From Gammaproteobacteria bacterium (GTDB lineage: Bacteria; Pseudomonadota; Gammaproteobacteria; GCA-001735895): DNA of 7,678 bases. The DNA lies in assembly GCA_027293245.1 (NCBI GenBank), contig JAPUFZ010000091.1:1-7678 (forward strand), given 5' to 3'. Positions within the stretch are counted from its first letter, which is position 1; every line of letters starts with the position of its first letter. Under the pieces are notes generated by a model. That model worked only from the letters and a program-made list of their open reading frames with translations. It had not been told where the DNA came from and did no database searches. Of this stretch, positions 1 through 7,668 are shown in pieces. The position numbers and the translations under genes were made by a program.

Positions 1-1274
1 AACTGGATTTCCATCACTGCCTTATCGATATCTCGCAGCAAGCTGGCGTCGTCGTTGGCATCCCTCGGAATATTCAGCACCGTATCGCCACCGTAGGTAG
101 GTACCGGATTGGGCCAGTAGTCGCCGGTGTGTTGGGGTTTAATGCCTTTTTCGAGATCCCGGCAGAGTTTACGCAGTTTCTTGCGATAAAGAATAATGCC
201 CTTGTCACTCGGCGCCAGGTGCTCGCGTGATTGATCGGCTATTTTTCCCATGCCTTCTACCGCCTCAGCATCGCCCGGAAAGCGCTGTCGCGCATCGTAA
301 CTACGGTCCATGAGTTCACCCTGCTCGATCAATTCAGGCCCCGCCGGGGTGTTGTATTCTTCCGGGTCGGCGCGATCGCCAAAGATAGCCCAGGCGAATG
401 CAGTGGTATGCTCATCGTCCAGCGGTACCACCCAGCGTGAAAATGCGGTGCGGCCGTAATATATAGGCCTGGTTCCGTCGGCAGAAAATGCAGCACCGGA
501 CTGGGTGAAATTGGGTAAAACCAGTTCATTCACGCGTACCCAGATATTGTCGTCCACGCGTCGGGTATTGGAACCGAGAAAACCCATGGGTCGTAGATAG
601 AAGTTCAGTTCCCCAAGTTCACCCATACCCTCTGAAAACTGCGGCCGACTCATTCTCGTATGCAGGAAACTGGTGTGGATGGGGTCCAGTATTGCATCCA
701 GCACCTGTAACCAGTTGCATTGATAATCAGCCCGGTATGGCACATAAGTCTGATCAGGCATTTCGAGGGTATCGTAAACCGGAAACTCTGGTAGATCCTC
801 GATTGGCCCCAGATAAGCAAAGACCAACCCGTTGAATTCCCTGACCGGGTAAGCACCGAGTGAAATATTTGATTTTATCAACTCGGTAACCCCTTCAGGT
901 TGCCCCGGTAGTTCGACAATGGTGCCATCCACATCGAACAACCAGCCATGGTAACAACAGCGAATTCCGCCTGCTTCGCAAGTGCCGAATTCCATCGACG
1001 CGCGTCGATGCGGGCATTGTTTATGCACCAGGCCGTAGCGCCCCGACTTGTCTCTGAAGATTACCAACTCCTCTCCCATTACCCGGATCAGGCGAGGTAT
1101 ATCTTCAATCTCCGATGCCAGCGCCACTGGCTGCCAGTAACGTCGCAGGTACTCACCGCAGGCGGTGTTACGGCCGGTTCGCACTAACAGTTCATCGCTG
1201 TCTCCACGATCTGGCTCTATATAGCCCCGATATGCGTTAGTCGGTGGTATCTGGTTTGAAGCTGAATGACTCAT
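1..1274 (-). CDS. Rieske [2Fe-2S] non-haem iron oxygenase, LigXa/phenoxybenzoate-dioxygenase-like, 3' end cut by window edge
   Basis: The minus-strand frame stays open for 424 codons from ATG 1274 to the left edge with no stop, so the C-terminus lies outside the window. An in-frame TAA at 1281-1283 rules out any earlier start; the ribosome site is weak. Seen: an N-terminal Rieske domain with C87-x-H89 (QCPHRR) and C106-x2-H109 (CCYHGW), 16 residues apart. The catalytic domain has NW at 187-188, bridging D197, and H200 and H205 (DPIHTSFLH). A likely third iron ligand is D335 in FPGDAEAVEGMG, followed by DQSREHLAPSDKG near 347-359. That late block and CCYHGW resemble the LigXa/phenylpropionate-dioxygenase-like branch. 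Family role: soluble cytosolic oxygenase using electrons from a separate reductase for O-demethylation or ring hydroxylation. The substrate cannot be told. Family members are usually about 420-460 residues, so little should be missing. A DMT transporter gene lies 114 bp upstream on the same strand. Confidence 0.95.
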   Translation of the reverse strand, partial: MSHSASNQIPPTNAYRGYIEPDRGDSDELLVRTGRNTACGEYLRRYWQPVALASEIEDIPRLIRVMGEELVIFRDKSGRYGLVHKQCPHRRASMEFGTCEAGGIRCCYHGWLFDVDGTIVELPGQPEGVTELIKSNISLGAYPVREFNGLVFAYLGPIEDLPEFPVYDTLEMPDQTYVPYRADYQCNWLQVLDAILDPIHTSFLHTRMSRPQFSEGMGELGELNFYLRPMGFLGSNTRRVDDNIWVRVNELVLPNFTQSGAAFSADGTRPIYYGRTAFSRWVVPLDDEHTTAFAWAIFGDRADPEEYNTPAGPELIEQGELMDRSYDARQRFPGDAEAVEGMGKIADQSREHLAPSDKGIILYRKKLRKLCRDLEKGIKPQHTGDYWPNPVPTYGGDTVLNIPRDANDDASLLRDIDKAVMEIQ

Positions 1275-1330
1275 AAATACTTAATTCCGGATTGCCTGGC
1301 TGCAGTTTGACAGAAATTTCGGACTGGCCT

Positions 1331-1344
1331 GTAATAATAATTAC
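1331..1344. promoter_or_regulatory. AT-rich inverted repeat upstream of the left Rieske oxygenase, possible operator
   Basis: GTAAT and ATTAC form perfect 5-bp arms around a 4-bp AATA centre. Beyond two mismatches each side only a further C/G pair is possible, so the dyad is short. It sits 57 bp upstream of the oxygenase ATG at 1274, inside the 114-bp gap after the transporter stop at 1389. That is a plausible place for a regulator site. No T-tract follows it, so it does not look like an intrinsic terminator. A dyad this short in AT-rich spacer could be chance, and no clear -35/-10 pair was found beside it. Confidence 0.22.
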
Positions 1345-1388
1345 CTGGTGAACCTCTGATTAATTCATCAATCATAGGACCCTTAACG

Positions 1389-2315
1389 CTATTTGGCGAT
1401 CGCCTGAGCCGGGGTTGCTCGTTTCTTATGCTCACGCCAGGCGATTATCAAACCACCGCAGACGATAAAAATAACACCCGGCAGCAAGCGGTCAAATGGT
1501 GCTTCGCCAAAAAATACCCAGCCCAGGATAAACGAAAAGGGGATACCGAAATATTCAAATGGAGAAAGACTACCGGGTCGGGTCAGGCGATAAGCACTAA
1601 TCATCAGTAGTACGGCACAGCCACCGACCGCGCCCATCGCCACTAACCAAAGCCAGTCAACTGCCGACTCAATGGAAATGTAACCAGTGGTAGCAAACAG
1701 CAGGGTTGTCGAGCCGAACAAGGCACCCACCGCAGAGTACATATTGATCAACGGCGTGGGCACCTGATCAACAAACAATTTAGTGCTGACGATGGCCAAC
1801 GCGTAGCCGAATGCAGCGGCGACAGGCAGCAGTGCGTAGGGCGAAAAAACCTCGGCACCTGGCTGCATTACTAGCAATACACCAAAAAATCCTGTGCCAA
1901 CCGCTAACCATCGCCATAAACCCACCGTATGCTTCAAAATTGGGATCGAAAGCACGGTGATAAAGACCGGGCCGATATAGGTCAGCGTGGTCGCCGTGGC
2001 GAGTTCCATTTTTGTTAATGATAAATAGAAACAATACTGTGCACCCGCAATAAAAAGCCCGCGCACGAGGCCAAATCGCCATTGGCCGATCAGAATAATC
2101 CTGCCCTTATCGTGCCATTCTCTGGACAGCACCAGCACCAGGATAGCCGGTATAAACCCAAACAGGTTTCGAAACGAAGCAAGCTGTGGTACCGGGTAAC
2201 GGTCACCCATATGCTTGATGATTGCGCCCTGCACATCGAAAAGAAATATTGCTAATAAAATCAGGAATACTGCTTTGGTGAAATTGGACCAGTTCTTGAA
2301 AAACGGATGCGTCAT
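1389..2315 (-). CDS. DMT-superfamily transporter with two EamA domains
   Basis: The 308-residue product is an inner-membrane protein with about ten hydrophobic helices, near residues 15-32, 46-64, 82-101, 107-126, 134-150, 159-179, 190-209, 220-240, 251-269 and 278-293. This is the standard length and layout for tandem EamA repeats (about 16-150 and 159-292). Family-like stretches close each repeat: LATATTLTYIGPVFITVLS near 105-123, and RPGSLSPFEYFGIPF followed by FFGEAP near 246-273. The tail is short and basic (WREHKKR). An in-frame TAA at 2325-2327, three codons before the ATG, fixes the start; no Shine-Dalgarno is visible. Family members move small metabolites, amino acids or S-adenosylmethionine, mostly by export; the substrate here cannot be assigned. 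The gene is divergent from the DUF2339 gene and precedes the LigXa-like oxygenase on the same strand by 114 bp, so co-transcription is possible but unproven. Confidence 0.94.
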   Translation of the reverse strand: MTHPFFKNWSNFTKAVFLILLAIFLFDVQGAIIKHMGDRYPVPQLASFRNLFGFIPAILVLVLSREWHDKGRIILIGQWRFGLVRGLFIAGAQYCFYLSLTKMELATATTLTYIGPVFITVLSIPILKHTVGLWRWLAVGTGFFGVLLVMQPGAEVFSPYALLPVAAAFGYALAIVSTKLFVDQVPTPLINMYSAVGALFGSTTLLFATTGYISIESAVDWLWLVAMGAVGGCAVLLMISAYRLTRPGSLSPFEYFGIPFSFILGWVFFGEAPFDRLLPGVIFIVCGGLIIAWREHKKRATPAQAIAK

Positions 2316-2454
2316 GCTATGAACTTAGGAAAATCAGTGCGCAGCATACACCCATCCTCAGGCATTCGAAAATAAAATGAAATTTGTGTATCAGGCTCTC
2401 ATGCCAGCCGGGTTCAACTCGCTCCGCCGACAGTGGTTTTTCCAGGTTTTAAAC

Positions 2455-2460
2455 TACAAT
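2455..2460 (+). promoter_or_regulatory. Possible -10 box (TACAAT) ahead of the DUF2339 gene
   Basis: TACAAT differs from the sigma-70 -10 consensus at one base. If used, transcription would start near 2467, about 26 bases before ATG 2493. That is compatible with the ATG start and not with the upstream GTG at 2433. There is no recognisable TTGACA-like -35 box 15-19 bases upstream and no extended -10 TGn, so the assignment is weak. Confidence 0.2.
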
Positions 2461-2492
2461 GGATTGTAGAAAACGTAATTAAACAGGTTGTT

Positions 2493-5204
2493 ATGCCAAT
2501 TGTTATTACCATTATCGCTATCATCATTGGCACTTTACTCCACAAAATTGAAACCGGCCTGGTTTTCGGTTTGATAGCGGGAGTGGCCAGCATGCAATGG
2601 CTTGTCAGGACTAAACTGCGCCAACAGCAAGCGCTATTCAAACGTGCCCTGGCAGGCTACGCCAGGATTGATTCTGTCGAGCAAGATTCCCCGGCGAGTC
2701 CGGAACAATCAAGGCCCGAGCCTGAGGTAGCCGCACCGAAGCCTCAAACCAGTAGTGCGGCAGAGATTCCAGCCGAGCCTGCTAAAACCCTAGCCAGTCC
2801 CGAAGCCAGCACTGAACCCCCGCCGAAACCAGCGGCGCCACGCGCCTACGAACCGAACTGGCTGGATAGACTGCTCGCACGGAGCCAGCAGGCTATCCTG
2901 TCCTATTTTACCGACGGTAATATCTTCGTCCGGGTCGGCCTGCTGATGCTATTTTTCGGCGTCGCGTTTTTACTTAAATACGCTGCTGAAAACTCGAAAA
3001 TACCACTCGAATTTCGTTTCCTCGGCGCCGCAGTGGTCGGTATGATACTGTTGTTTGGCGGTTGGCGCCTGCGGCACAAAAAGCAAATTTATGCCCTGTT
3101 ACTACAAGGTGGTGGCATCGGTGTTATCTACATCACGATATTTGCTTCCTTCCAGATCGCTAATTTAATTCCTTCGACGCTGACTTTTGTATTACTGGTC
3201 TGTTTTGCTGGTTTTACCGCCGCCCTGGCAGTACTACAGAATTCACGCGCACTGGCCATCTATGCCGTACTCGGCGGCTTCCTCGCGCCTTTGCTGGCAT
3301 CAACCGGCAGCGGTAACTACATCGGCCTGTTTAGTTACTACGCGGCTTTAAATGGTGCCATTTTCGCGATTGCCTGGTTCAAGTCCTGGCGCATGCTGAA
3401 CCTGTTGGGCTTCGTGTTCACCTTTGGAATCTACACACTGTGGTTTATTTTTAGTTATAAAACCAGCATGTTAATCCCTGCGATGGGCTTCCTGTTGCTG
3501 TTTTTCCTGATGTACAGCCTGATTGGCATTCTCTATGCGCACAAACAATCCTGTCAACTGAAAGGCCTGGTGGACGGTAGCCTGGTGTTTGGTACGCCGG
3601 TAATTGCATCCAGCATATTAATGGCAATGGTACGGCACATGGAGTACGGCATCGCCATCGCCGCTGCCGGAACTGGATTGTACTATGTCTTGCTGGCACG
3701 ACTAATGTGGAATCGCAGCGGCGAGACGATGAGGTTGCTGTCCGAAGCCCTGTTGGCTATCGGGGTCGTGTTTGCGACCCTGGCGATTCCTTATTCACTC
3801 GATGGTCACTGGACCAGCGCTACCTGGGCGCTCGAAGCCGCCGGCATATTGTGGATATCGATTCGACAACAGCGTCTCTATGCACAGTGTTTTGCAATCC
3901 TGGTACAACTCGGTGCAGGCTTGCTTTTCCTGGTACGCAATGTCGATGACCTCGGTGATGGCGTCTGGATTAATCCGGCTTTTCTGGGCGGCCTGTTTGT
4001 GGCACTGGGTGCCTTTATTTCAGCCAGGCTGTTATACCAACTCGATACATCCATCAGAATTCGATTATTGCATACGCCGTTTTTTGTCTGGGCGATGCTC
4101 TGGTGGCTGGGTAGCGCACTAATACAAATCGATGCCTATCTGGATCATGAAATCGCTGCCACGCTGGTTTTATTGATGTTAACTGCCGGTGTACTGGTTT
4201 ACCTCGATCGAATTCGTCGCTGGAACTGGTTACCGGCGTCCATCAGCGTCGCTTTGTTACTGCCGGCACTTGGCCTGCTCGCGGTATTTTCAATCCAAAA
4301 AAACCAGCACCTGCTGATGTTGCCAGACAACCTGTTCTGGATTCTGGCCCTGGGCCTGAACTACTGGGCGATTCAGCAGCTTGAAAAAATCGATTGGCGT
4401 AAAGAGTTATTCGTGCTGCTGCACACTGGATTCGTGGTATTGGCGACCTGCGTGCTGGCATTGGACCTGGCCTGGCAATTCGAACACTTCATGCCGGCCA
4501 CCGGCGACGGTTTTATCGCCCTGTTGACGGTCTTCCCATTGCTGTCTATCTACCTGGCCCGCAGCGCCAGATTCCCGGCCATCGACCGCTTTGGGATGCC
4601 TCTGCAATTGGCTATTATCGCTTCACTTGGCCTGTTACTAAGCCTGTGGAGTATGCTGGTAAATTTCACCAATACCGGTGACCCTGCACCACTGCCTTAT
4701 CTGCCGTTCATCAATCCGCTGGACCTGGCGCATATTGCCTTTTTTGTTACCGTCATACGCGCCCTGCCTTTGTTGCAGGCATCCTTGCCCGAAATTAAAA
4801 ATCAGGTATTAATCCTGCTGGGCGGATTGATATTCATCTGGTTAAGCGGCGCACTGCTAAGATCCATGCACCATTACGCGGATATCCCGTTTGACCTGTT
4901 GAGCATGTCCAGGGATGCCAAAATACAGACCGCGCTATCTATTCTGTGGACTATAATCGGCATGCTCTCGATGCTGATCGCGTCACGCCGGAGGTTAAGG
5001 CCGGTATGGATTGCCGGTAGCGTACTGATTGCCGTGGTACTGGTTAAAATGTTTTTTATCGACCTGGCAGCCAGTGGTACCGTCGAGCGAATAGTTTCTT
5101 TTATGGTAGTGGGTAGCCTACTGGTGGCGATGGGTTATTTCTCGCCCATTCCTAAATCCGAAGATGAACCCCAGCAGGACACTGGAGGATTCAACAATGT
5201 CTAA
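2493..5204 (+). CDS. DUF2339 family large polytopic membrane protein
   Basis: From ATG 2493 the product is 903 residues. It opens with one or two hydrophobic segments (about 1-40). A short basic stretch (RTKLRQQQ) and a Pro/Ala/Glu-rich linker (about 65-118) follow, then a long run of roughly twenty or more membrane helices to the C-terminus. DUF2339-like blocks: GNIFVRVGLLMLFFGVAF (142-159) then LLKYA, LLQGGGIGVIYITIFASF near 203-220, YAVLGGFLAPLLASTGSGN near 257-275, an HWTSATWALEAAG block near 439-451, and KMFFIDLAASGTVERIVSF near 852-870. The length is normal for the family. The biochemical role is unknown; it is presumably in the inner membrane. Start choice: the frame can begin at GTG 2433 (923 residues), but that has no ribosome site. 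ATG 2493 has AGG five bases upstream and places the first helix at the N-terminus. The stop overlaps the DUF3999 start by 8 bp, arguing for one operon and a shared function. Confidence 0.92.
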   Translation: MPIVITIIAIIIGTLLHKIETGLVFGLIAGVASMQWLVRTKLRQQQALFKRALAGYARIDSVEQDSPASPEQSRPEPEVAAPKPQTSSAAEIPAEPAKTLASPEASTEPPPKPAAPRAYEPNWLDRLLARSQQAILSYFTDGNIFVRVGLLMLFFGVAFLLKYAAENSKIPLEFRFLGAAVVGMILLFGGWRLRHKKQIYALLLQGGGIGVIYITIFASFQIANLIPSTLTFVLLVCFAGFTAALAVLQNSRALAIYAVLGGFLAPLLASTGSGNYIGLFSYYAALNGAIFAIAWFKSWRMLNLLGFVFTFGIYTLWFIFSYKTSMLIPAMGFLLLFFLMYSLIGILYAHKQSCQLKGLVDGSLVFGTPVIASSILMAMVRHMEYGIAIAAAGTGLYYVLLARLMWNRSGETMRLLSEALLAIGVVFATLAIPYSLDGHWTSATWALEAAGILWISIRQQRLYAQCFAILVQLGAGLLFLVRNVDDLGDGVWINPAFLGGLFVALGAFISARLLYQLDTSIRIRLLHTPFFVWAMLWWLGSALIQIDAYLDHEIAATLVLLMLTAGVLVYLDRIRRWNWLPASISVALLLPALGLLAVFSIQKNQHLLMLPDNLFWILALGLNYWAIQQLEKIDWRKELFVLLHTGFVVLATCVLALDLAWQFEHFMPATGDGFIALLTVFPLLSIYLARSARFPAIDRFGMPLQLAIIASLGLLLSLWSMLVNFTNTGDPAPLPYLPFINPLDLAHIAFFVTVIRALPLLQASLPEIKNQVLILLGGLIFIWLSGALLRSMHHYADIPFDLLSMSRDAKIQTALSILWTIIGMLSMLIASRRRLRPVWIAGSVLIAVVLVKMFFIDLAASGTVERIVSFMVVGSLLVAMGYFSPIPKSEDEPQQDTGGFNNV
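5184..5188 (+). promoter_or_regulatory. Shine-Dalgarno GGAGG deciding the DUF3999 start
   Basis: GGAGG lies 8 bases before ATG 5197, inside the last codons of the DUF2339 gene. It selects 5197 over the in-frame ATG at 5164, which lacks such a site and would put eleven polar residues before the signal peptide. With the ATGTCTAA overlap it indicates translational coupling of the two genes. Confidence 0.75.
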
Positions 5205-6522
5205 GCGTTTACTCCTGACCGGCCTGTTGTTCAGCGCATTAGTCCAGGCTAGCTCCTCACCCGAGCACTATGCCTACCAGGCGGAGTTAAGCGAATCGGA
5301 AGCGGCGTTGCAGCGCGTGGAAATACCGATCGATGTATTGCTGGCAGTAACGCGCGCGGACCTGGGGGACATCGGCGTATTCGACAGTGCCGGCAAGTCT
5401 TTACCCAGTTCGATACGCAAAGCAACACCGCAACAGCTTGAAAAACAAGTCGAGTTGCCATTTCATGTTTTCAGCAGTTATTCAAAGCGCAGTTCCAAAA
5501 TCGTCACTACGCGCGAGCAGACCAGTCAGAAAGACCAGATATCAGAAATCCGGACCACCGAAACAATTCCGGTCGATCAAACCCGCCCGGTGTACATCAT
5601 CGAATTGGGCGATGACGACAGCGGCATAACAATAGAGTCGGTCGAATTGCAATGGACCCACCAGCCCGACGATCAATTTCTCAGGCTAAGAGTAGAGGTG
5701 GGTAACAACCTCGACAACTGGCGTACGATTCAGAAGCGTAAAATCCTGACCAATGCGAATACCGACAAGCCTGAGTGGCGAACCATTGACTCGATACCAA
5801 AATCAAAAAAATACCTACGCCTGACGCCATTGATATCGGTAGATTCTTTCGAAATTCAAAAGGTGGTCGGCAGCTATCATCAATCGATAGCCGAAACAAA
5901 AATCTGGCATCGACTCGAGGCATTGCGCCCGTTAGAAGATCATCAGGACTTCTATGCTTTCGATATGCCCGCTGCCGTAAAAGCAGATCACCTGCGACTA
6001 ATTCCAGGTACCGAGCAAACCCTGATAGGCGGTGATCTTTACGCCAGTAATGACGACTTTGAACACAAACGCCGGATCGTTAGCAGGTTACAGCAACATA
6101 ATTTTACCGATGGTGAAATCAAACCAAGCCTGGACATCAATTTACCGAGTCAAAAGTATCAACACTGGTGGTTCAAATCGGATCGAGTATTCGATTCACC
6201 ACCCCATGTGGAAATTGCCTTTCCGGTTTACGAAATGCTGTTTCTGGGTAACGATGCGGGTCCATTTCGACTGGCCTGGGGCAATTTTGAAGCCACTGCC
6301 CCGAACAATGATTTAACCGGTATATTAAGCGATCAGCAGAAACAGACCCGGGCTGAGTTGGTTCAACTACGCACTGTCGATATCGTCGGTGGCGAGGCAC
6401 GCCTGGCGCCGCCAGTAAAATTACCCTGGCTTAAATGGCTGCTATGGTTGTTGATGTTTGCCGCGGTCGCGGCTACCGCCAGGATGGCGCTCAGCTTATT
6501 GCGTGATATGAAATCTACCTAG
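5197..6522 (+). CDS. DUF3999 family exported, membrane-anchored protein
   Basis: The 441-residue product begins with a Sec-type signal peptide: MSKR, a hydrophobic core LLLTGLLFSALV, and a likely cut after VQA at residues 16-18. The body is polar and predicted to be periplasmic. It has two beta-rich stretches resembling the galactose-binding-like folds expected in DUF3999, with RLRVEVGNNLDNW near 163-175 leading to KYLRLTPL near 205-212, and DLYASNDDFEHKRR near 280-293. A C-terminal helix (PWLKWLLWLLMFAAVAATA, about 410-428) followed by a short basic tail should anchor it in the inner membrane with the bulk outside. No catalytic motif is visible and the function is unknown. DUF3999 genes commonly follow DUF2339 genes, which supports both calls. 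The start at 5197 is chosen from GGAGG and the signal peptide; the frame itself extends back to an ATG at 5164. The stop is 6 bp from the stop of the convergent Rieske gene. Confidence 0.88.
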   Translation: MSKRLLLTGLLFSALVQASSSPEHYAYQAELSESEAALQRVEIPIDVLLAVTRADLGDIGVFDSAGKSLPSSIRKATPQQLEKQVELPFHVFSSYSKRSSKIVTTREQTSQKDQISEIRTTETIPVDQTRPVYIIELGDDDSGITIESVELQWTHQPDDQFLRLRVEVGNNLDNWRTIQKRKILTNANTDKPEWRTIDSIPKSKKYLRLTPLISVDSFEIQKVVGSYHQSIAETKIWHRLEALRPLEDHQDFYAFDMPAAVKADHLRLIPGTEQTLIGGDLYASNDDFEHKRRIVSRLQQHNFTDGEIKPSLDINLPSQKYQHWWFKSDRVFDSPPHVEIAFPVYEMLFLGNDAGPFRLAWGNFEATAPNNDLTGILSDQQKQTRAELVQLRTVDIVGGEARLAPPVKLPWLKWLLWLLMFAAVAATARMALSLLRDMKST

Positions 6523-6528
6523 TACTAC

Positions 6529-7668
6529 TTACGACTCCAGTGCAGAGGCCAACCTGAGCGCATACCAGTGGGCAAAGTTAGCAACACTCGGCTCAAGACT
6601 CGAAAATCTTCCGGGCCGCGCAAATTTTGACGACAATCCAACCTGCTGCTGTTCCAGAAAGGGAATGTCCTCCGCCAGGGCCGCGTCATACCGGTCGTAG
6701 TAATGTTTTACCCTGCTTTCAAATTCGGCTCGTTTAACCGTATGCGCCGGAAAACAAATAGTCTGAACAATCCACGAACGATCCGGTGTAATCGGATAGG
6801 CCTGGTACATCCACAGTGAATCCGGCGATGTCGCAAATGTCAGGTTAGGGTAAATCCAGGTATAGCGTATGCCATTCTTTTCACGCCCACTTATCTGCTT
6901 CGCCGGTGCTAAGGCCTGATCCTGGGTTTCTGCAAGCAAAGCAGCATTACCATCGGTTATTCCAAACTGGGTCGTGTAGTTGCCAGACACTTGATCAGCA
7001 TCCTCAGGCTCAGGGTAAAAATTGCCCAGGGTATCCGGATGCACATAGGGCAAATGGTAGTACTCGTTAAATACCTCGATAAAGGCTTTCCAGTTACAGT
7101 TGACTTCAAACTCACGCAACCGCGTAGAGACCAGTTGATCCAAAGCCCAGGGTGCATGCATCTCGGAAAAATCCATCAGCCATTGCTCGAGCTCGCCAAC
7201 TTCATCATCGAGACATAGAAAGGCGAAGCCATCGCATTGCCTGACTCGAAACTCCACCAGGCCGAACTCTTTCGGATCAAAATCGATCGCGTTTTCCATC
7301 TTCGGGGCATAGACCAAATTACCGTCAAGGTCATAGCTCCAGCAATGGAACGGACAGCGAATGGCACGGCAGTTGCCATCACCCTTCAGAATCTGACTAC
7401 CCCGATGGCGACAGCTATTCGCAAAACCCTTGAGTTGACCTGCTTTGGTTCGAATGATAATAACCGGCACTCCAGCGATATCCATCGCGCTGTAATCTCC
7501 CGGCAGTTTCCAGCGATCGGCACGCCCAAGCCCAATCCAGGCGTGATAAAAAATCGCTTCTGTTTCACGATCAAAAACCGAGCCGTCCGTATAACAGGCC
7601 GGTGGCAAAGACGCCGAAGCGTTTCGATCCGATGTGACCTCGGATAACTGGTGTCGCAGTTCATCCAT
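6529..7668 (-). CDS. Rieske [2Fe-2S] ring-hydroxylating oxygenase alpha subunit, GbcA/choline-monooxygenase-like class
   Basis: The 379-residue product has the full two-domain layout. The Rieske centre is C86-x-H88 (SCRHRG) and C105-x2-H108 (CPFHCW), with the usual 16-residue gap. The iron site follows in NWKAFIEVFNEYYHLPYVH: N192, W193, bridging E202, H205 and H210. D334 in AEDIPFLEQQQVGL is the expected third ligand. The end, GRFSSLEPSVANFAHWYAL, matches family C-termini, so the protein is complete there. Start: ATG 7668; the frame continues to TTG 7677 at the edge, so a slightly longer form cannot be excluded. Family role: cytosolic terminal oxygenase for ring dihydroxylation or N-demethylation of quaternary amines, fed by a separate reductase absent from this window. 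The Glu bridging residue and single-subunit context lean toward the GbcA-like class, but the substrate is not determinable. Unusual: Cys109 replaces the common Gly just after the Rieske His. It is convergent with the DUF3999 gene. Confidence 0.94.
   Translation of the reverse strand: MDELRHQLSEVTSDRNASASLPPACYTDGSVFDRETEAIFYHAWIGLGRADRWKLPGDYSAMDIAGVPVIIIRTKAGQLKGFANSCRHRGSQILKGDGNCRAIRCPFHCWSYDLDGNLVYAPKMENAIDFDPKEFGLVEFRVRQCDGFAFLCLDDEVGELEQWLMDFSEMHAPWALDQLVSTRLREFEVNCNWKAFIEVFNEYYHLPYVHPDTLGNFYPEPEDADQVSGNYTTQFGITDGNAALLAETQDQALAPAKQISGREKNGIRYTWIYPNLTFATSPDSLWMYQAYPITPDRSWIVQTICFPAHTVKRAEFESRVKHYYDRYDAALAEDIPFLEQQQVGLSSKFARPGRFSSLEPSVANFAHWYALRLASALES

Noticed and set aside
1..1274. Possible broken (pseudogene) oxygenase, since only short closed frames occur on either strand here
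   Set aside because: The correct minus-strand frame is uninterrupted from 1274 to the edge with all cofactor residues intact; it merely lacks a stop inside the window.
1275..1388. Intrinsic terminator after the DMT transporter gene
   Set aside because: No GC-rich stem followed by a T-tract on the minus strand could be found; the only dyad is short and AT-rich.
2346..2391. ATACAC / GTGTAT inverted repeat in the divergent intergenic region
   Set aside because: Six-base arms separated by 34 bases are expected by chance in AT-rich spacer, and no repeated copy or known operator pattern supports them.
2550..2860. Pro/Ala/Glu-rich stretch of the DUF2339 protein as a TonB-like or novel repeat domain
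   Set aside because: The segment shows no regular repeat unit, and variable low-complexity linkers at this place are usual in the family.
5164..5196. Earlier ATG at 5164 as the DUF3999 start
   Set aside because: No ribosome site precedes it, and it would place a polar eleven-residue stretch before a clean signal peptide. ATG 5197 has GGAGG eight bases upstream.
7237..7647. A 136-codon plus-strand open frame opposite the right Rieske gene
   Set aside because: It is antisense to a gene with complete family motifs, resembles no known protein, and has no ribosome site or domain; it is a shadow frame.
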